The notes beneath the pieces are model-generated. The model did no database searches, had not been told where the DNA came from, and saw nothing but the letters and a program-made list of their open reading frames with translations. The position numbers and the translations under genes were made by a program. Below are positions 61,387-64,000 of a stretch of DNA of 64,000 nucleotides, piece by piece. The stretch's first letter is position 1. Each line of letters starts with the position of its first letter. The stretch is taken from the NCBI GenBank assembly GCA_018343915.1, contig JABRWF010000006.1:3720001-3784000 (forward strand), read 5' to 3'. This stretch comes from Agroathelia rolfsii (Eukaryota; Basidiomycota; Agaricomycetes; Amylocorticiales; Amylocorticiaceae).

Positions 61387-63268
61387 GGACAAAAAAAAGA
61401 TCCTATAGATGGAGGTAGCTGTATAAGCGTGGTAAGCCTAAGTACGGGTGAGAATGCTACCGGTGGTGTGTTTTCGGGTAGTAGTCGTCTAGCAAGCAAG
61501 CGTTAGTGCCAAGGTAATTGATTACCATCAAATCTTGTAATTGCTCGGGAGTTAAAGTTGCACCCTCTGCCATCACTCTTATTATTCATTACGCAAATGG
61601 TTGTAAGGCAAGGGTTCAGTATCACCTTGGCATGATTGATGCACTCCGACGATTCGTAAGAAAAGCCAACACTAGGAATACTGGTACGTGAGTTTCACCT
61701 TTCACATATAGGTTGTTCATTGCGCTTGGTTCTCGAATGACTGATTCAGCAGGTTTATGCCCAGCTATCGACTGAGAGGCATTACAGACGTTTTCCATTC
61801 TAAGTCTTGTATATGATGCAGCACTGCCAGTGTCAGTCGTTAAGAAAAGAACAATATGATAGAAGCTTATTTGGCCCTTTTCCGCCAAGAGATGTCGGAG
61901 GCGATTGTTCGGAGATGATTCTGCCGAAGGAAGCGCTGTCCTTGAAGGACGCGTCAGGTAATCCATCTTCGTTCTTTGCTTCCCGCCAGTGCGCGATCAA
62001 CATCGCATCAACTTACAGCTCGTCTTCACTTGAGACATTCAATCATGATGCTCTTGCTGACGATTCTAGAAAAAGTCAACTATACAGCACGTCAGTAGAA
62101 ACACCACAATGGCGGATCGTTACTTGATTACGGCCTGGCATTAGTATTTTTCTGAATGTTCTTTCAGACAAGCTGGACCAAAAAGTGGTGAATAACACTT
62201 TTTTTTTTACCTTCTACCGCGGGCTGCACATCAGCCGTGAAGATTGTTTTACGCCTTCGCTCGACTACTCTTTCTCCTAATGCCTTGAGTACTCTATGAA
62301 TATTATGGCTTCGTTCGAGTACTTTTCCCTTGGGCCATTACATGTAGTTTCAATGATATTAAAAGAGCGTGGGGCATTCATCCCACCATAGTGCATAGAA
62401 CCTAATTGCATAGGCTATCCATCGGTTTGATTAGCGGTACTGAAAAATATCTAGGCAGGGGTAATCCATCGTCGAACAAGGGATTGAGTATTGCAGCACA
62501 CAGGAAGAACCATTATAGGCGAGTACACTATTGCACACACCTAAAATATCTTACTGGTGAAAACAAGGACAGCTGCTATTACACAGTTAAGATCGTTAAA
62601 TAGTCAAAAACGGATGCATAAACTCGTACAAACGCTTCTCATAACCGTATCACCCTATCTGGTGATTTTCGTCTTGAGCTGCCATACGTATAAACTGATA
62701 ATCCTCTCAGCCTGTTTGGGCGCGAGCAATGGGAAGGGGTTTATGAGCAATGCAATCAAGTATGGGTATATTTGGCTTACTTATCCTAATTAGACGCTCA
62801 TCCATTTTAGAAATACTTCAATTATTCCTTTAAATATGTTATGTGAGAATTTATTATCTATCTACCGTGCTACTGAACCTATTTTGCAAGATAATCGCAG
62901 GGCCCTCCCCAATGAACAATTCATCAATTACAGGAAGAAATTAGAAGCAAATCAGACGTCCGAATCAACAGCTACCGAGATATGGTCTGGATAAAGAGAA
63001 CGAAGTCATAGAGAGCTGCCTGCAGCTGCAAGACAGCTTGACATAAGGATCACCACGATTGGTTTGGGCTATACCCGGAACAAGCATATGGAATATGATG
63101 ATAAATTTAGTTTTCCTCCAATAATACTTGGCTCATGATATCTGAATTATTCAAAAATAGATATGATAGCAATCGCATTTTGTAACATGTTCTAGGCCTG
63201 TATCATAAATAAAAAAGTGTAAGGATTTCAGCTCCGCAGTTAGATACCCCCTCAAGGCAGTTCTATGC
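61387..63268. other. Gene-poor stretch
   Basis: About 1.9 kb. Overlapping frames at 61622-61966 (minus) and 61807-62127 (plus) have no recognised motif and no splice support. The promoter of the surface-protein gene should lie in the first few hundred bases. Confidence 0.4.
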
Positions 63269-64000
63269 TCAGACTCGAAGATCCCTTTCCAAATCAAGTA
63301 CCTCCCATTCACGCTGCACATCTTCAAACGCTTTCTGAATAATTGCCGCTTTATTTGGTGAGCGCGGGCGGAAGATGACTGGGAACGTTTTTGCTACGCT
63401 AAGGAAACCTGTGGTAAATGTTGCCTCTTCGTCATTGATGTCTGGTATAATGGGCGTATTTGTCGCGGGATCGATCGGAGCTTGGAATTCAATGGCCCAA
63501 ATAAGGCGTGAAAGAACAATAAAAAGTGACGCCTCTGCGATAGAAGATCCTTGGCAAAAGCGACGTCCCCAGCCAAAGACATAGCTAATTCACAATGGTG
63601 AGGTTGCATACACTGAAGCATTCTACAAAAACTTACTGAGATCTTTCACGACTCTCACCCCCACTTTCCTGGCGAAGGCGGCCGTCTTTAAGCAGATGGC
63701 GCTCAGGATCATATGCCATGGGGTTGGGATATCGGCGCGGGTCCATGTGCAATGCCCATACATTGCCGATTACCATGGAGCCCTTTGGTATAAACATGCC
63801 TTCATACCAGTCGTCTTCGTCAACGCGGTGCGGTACTCCTGAGTTTATGGTTATTTTAGTTGCAAATGATGAAAAAAAAAAGAATAACTCGCCCATAATG
63901 GCAGGAGGCCTACGTCGCAACGATTCCTTGATACAAGCAACGAGATATGGGAGTTTCTCTTCGTCCTCAAAGTCGGGCATACGATCATCTCCCACGACTG
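63269..64000 (-). CDS. Cytochrome P450, C-terminal part, 5' end outside window
   Basis: Heme-thiolate monooxygenase, normally anchored in the ER membrane. Visible exons, complement of: >64000-63893, 63838-63637, 63584-63269; about 208 residues. Motifs in order: YLVACIKESLRRRPP (K-helix ExxR), the PHRVDEDDWYEG/IPKGS strand, NPMAYDPERHL (PERF-like) and the heme loop FGWGRRFCQGS with its Cys ligand, then the C-terminal strands to the stop at 63269. The intron at 63892-63839 must begin with GC (GCGAGT) to join AIMG to VPHRV; reading through it would add 17 residues rich in Phe. The style resembles fungal P450s active on secondary metabolites or xenobiotics. Substrate not inferable. Confidence 0.92.

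Noticed and set aside
61622..62127. Overlapping frames of about 110 codons on both strands
   Set aside because: Neither shows a domain, a signal peptide or splice support.
1..64000. Secondary-metabolite gene cluster made of ADH, SDR, MFS and P450
   Set aside because: The genes are scattered over the whole window between housekeeping genes, and there is no backbone synthase.

Overview
The window is nuclear DNA of a filamentous basidiomycete, most likely an agaricomycete. The genes are densely interrupted by 45-70 nt GT-AG introns. They include families typical of mushroom genomes (DUF6533 and DUF6534 membrane proteins, an F-box family with a long Cys/His-rich tail, and Cys-rich single-pass surface proteins), and the single tRNA gene carries a nuclear-type intron. 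No bacterial, organellar, rRNA or CRISPR feature is visible.

Layout. 1-850: 5' part of a zinc NADP alcohol dehydrogenase (minus). 2.5-9.4 kb: tandem pair of secreted type-B carboxylesterases, 16 exons each, with a matching promoter block; a minus-strand scrap of a third sits at 12.0 kb. 10.4-11.8 kb: Cys-rich single-pass membrane protein. 12.9-14.7 kb: mitochondrial PPR-like protein. 15.6-17.4 kb: class II fructose-bisphosphate aldolase, convergent with HRI1 (17.6-18.3 kb, minus). 18.8-26.4 kb: two tandem copies of an F-box gene (minus). The proximal copy is broken and the distal one looks intact; the duplicated block also carried along the 5' end of HRI1, now a relic at 23.1-23.2 kb. 31.0-32.2 kb: short-chain dehydrogenase. 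32.6-34.8 and 38.2-40.4 kb: two MFS monocarboxylate-type transporters with identical intron positions. 41.3-42.9 kb: DUF6534 membrane protein (minus). 44.5 kb: intron-containing tRNA-Ile. 45.9-47.1 kb: Ser-rich protein of unknown function (minus). 50-56 kb: repeat-rich block of short Helitron-like elements around a DUF6533 gene. 56.7-61.4 kb: two more copies of the Cys-rich surface protein (minus), one decayed. 63.3 kb to the end: 3' part of a cytochrome P450 (minus).

How it fits together. Housekeeping genes (aldolase, PPR, HRI1, tRNA, Ser-rich protein) are interspersed with lineage-expanded accessory families duplicated locally: esterases, F-box, transporters and surface proteins. In each family some copies are intact and some are relics, so the window records recent birth and death of genes helped by small mobile elements. 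I see no convincing single pathway. The SDR and the two transporters are the only plausible functional neighbourhood. Exon joins were deduced by hand from splice motifs, phase bookkeeping and paralogue comparison; family names come from recalled motifs, not from a database search.
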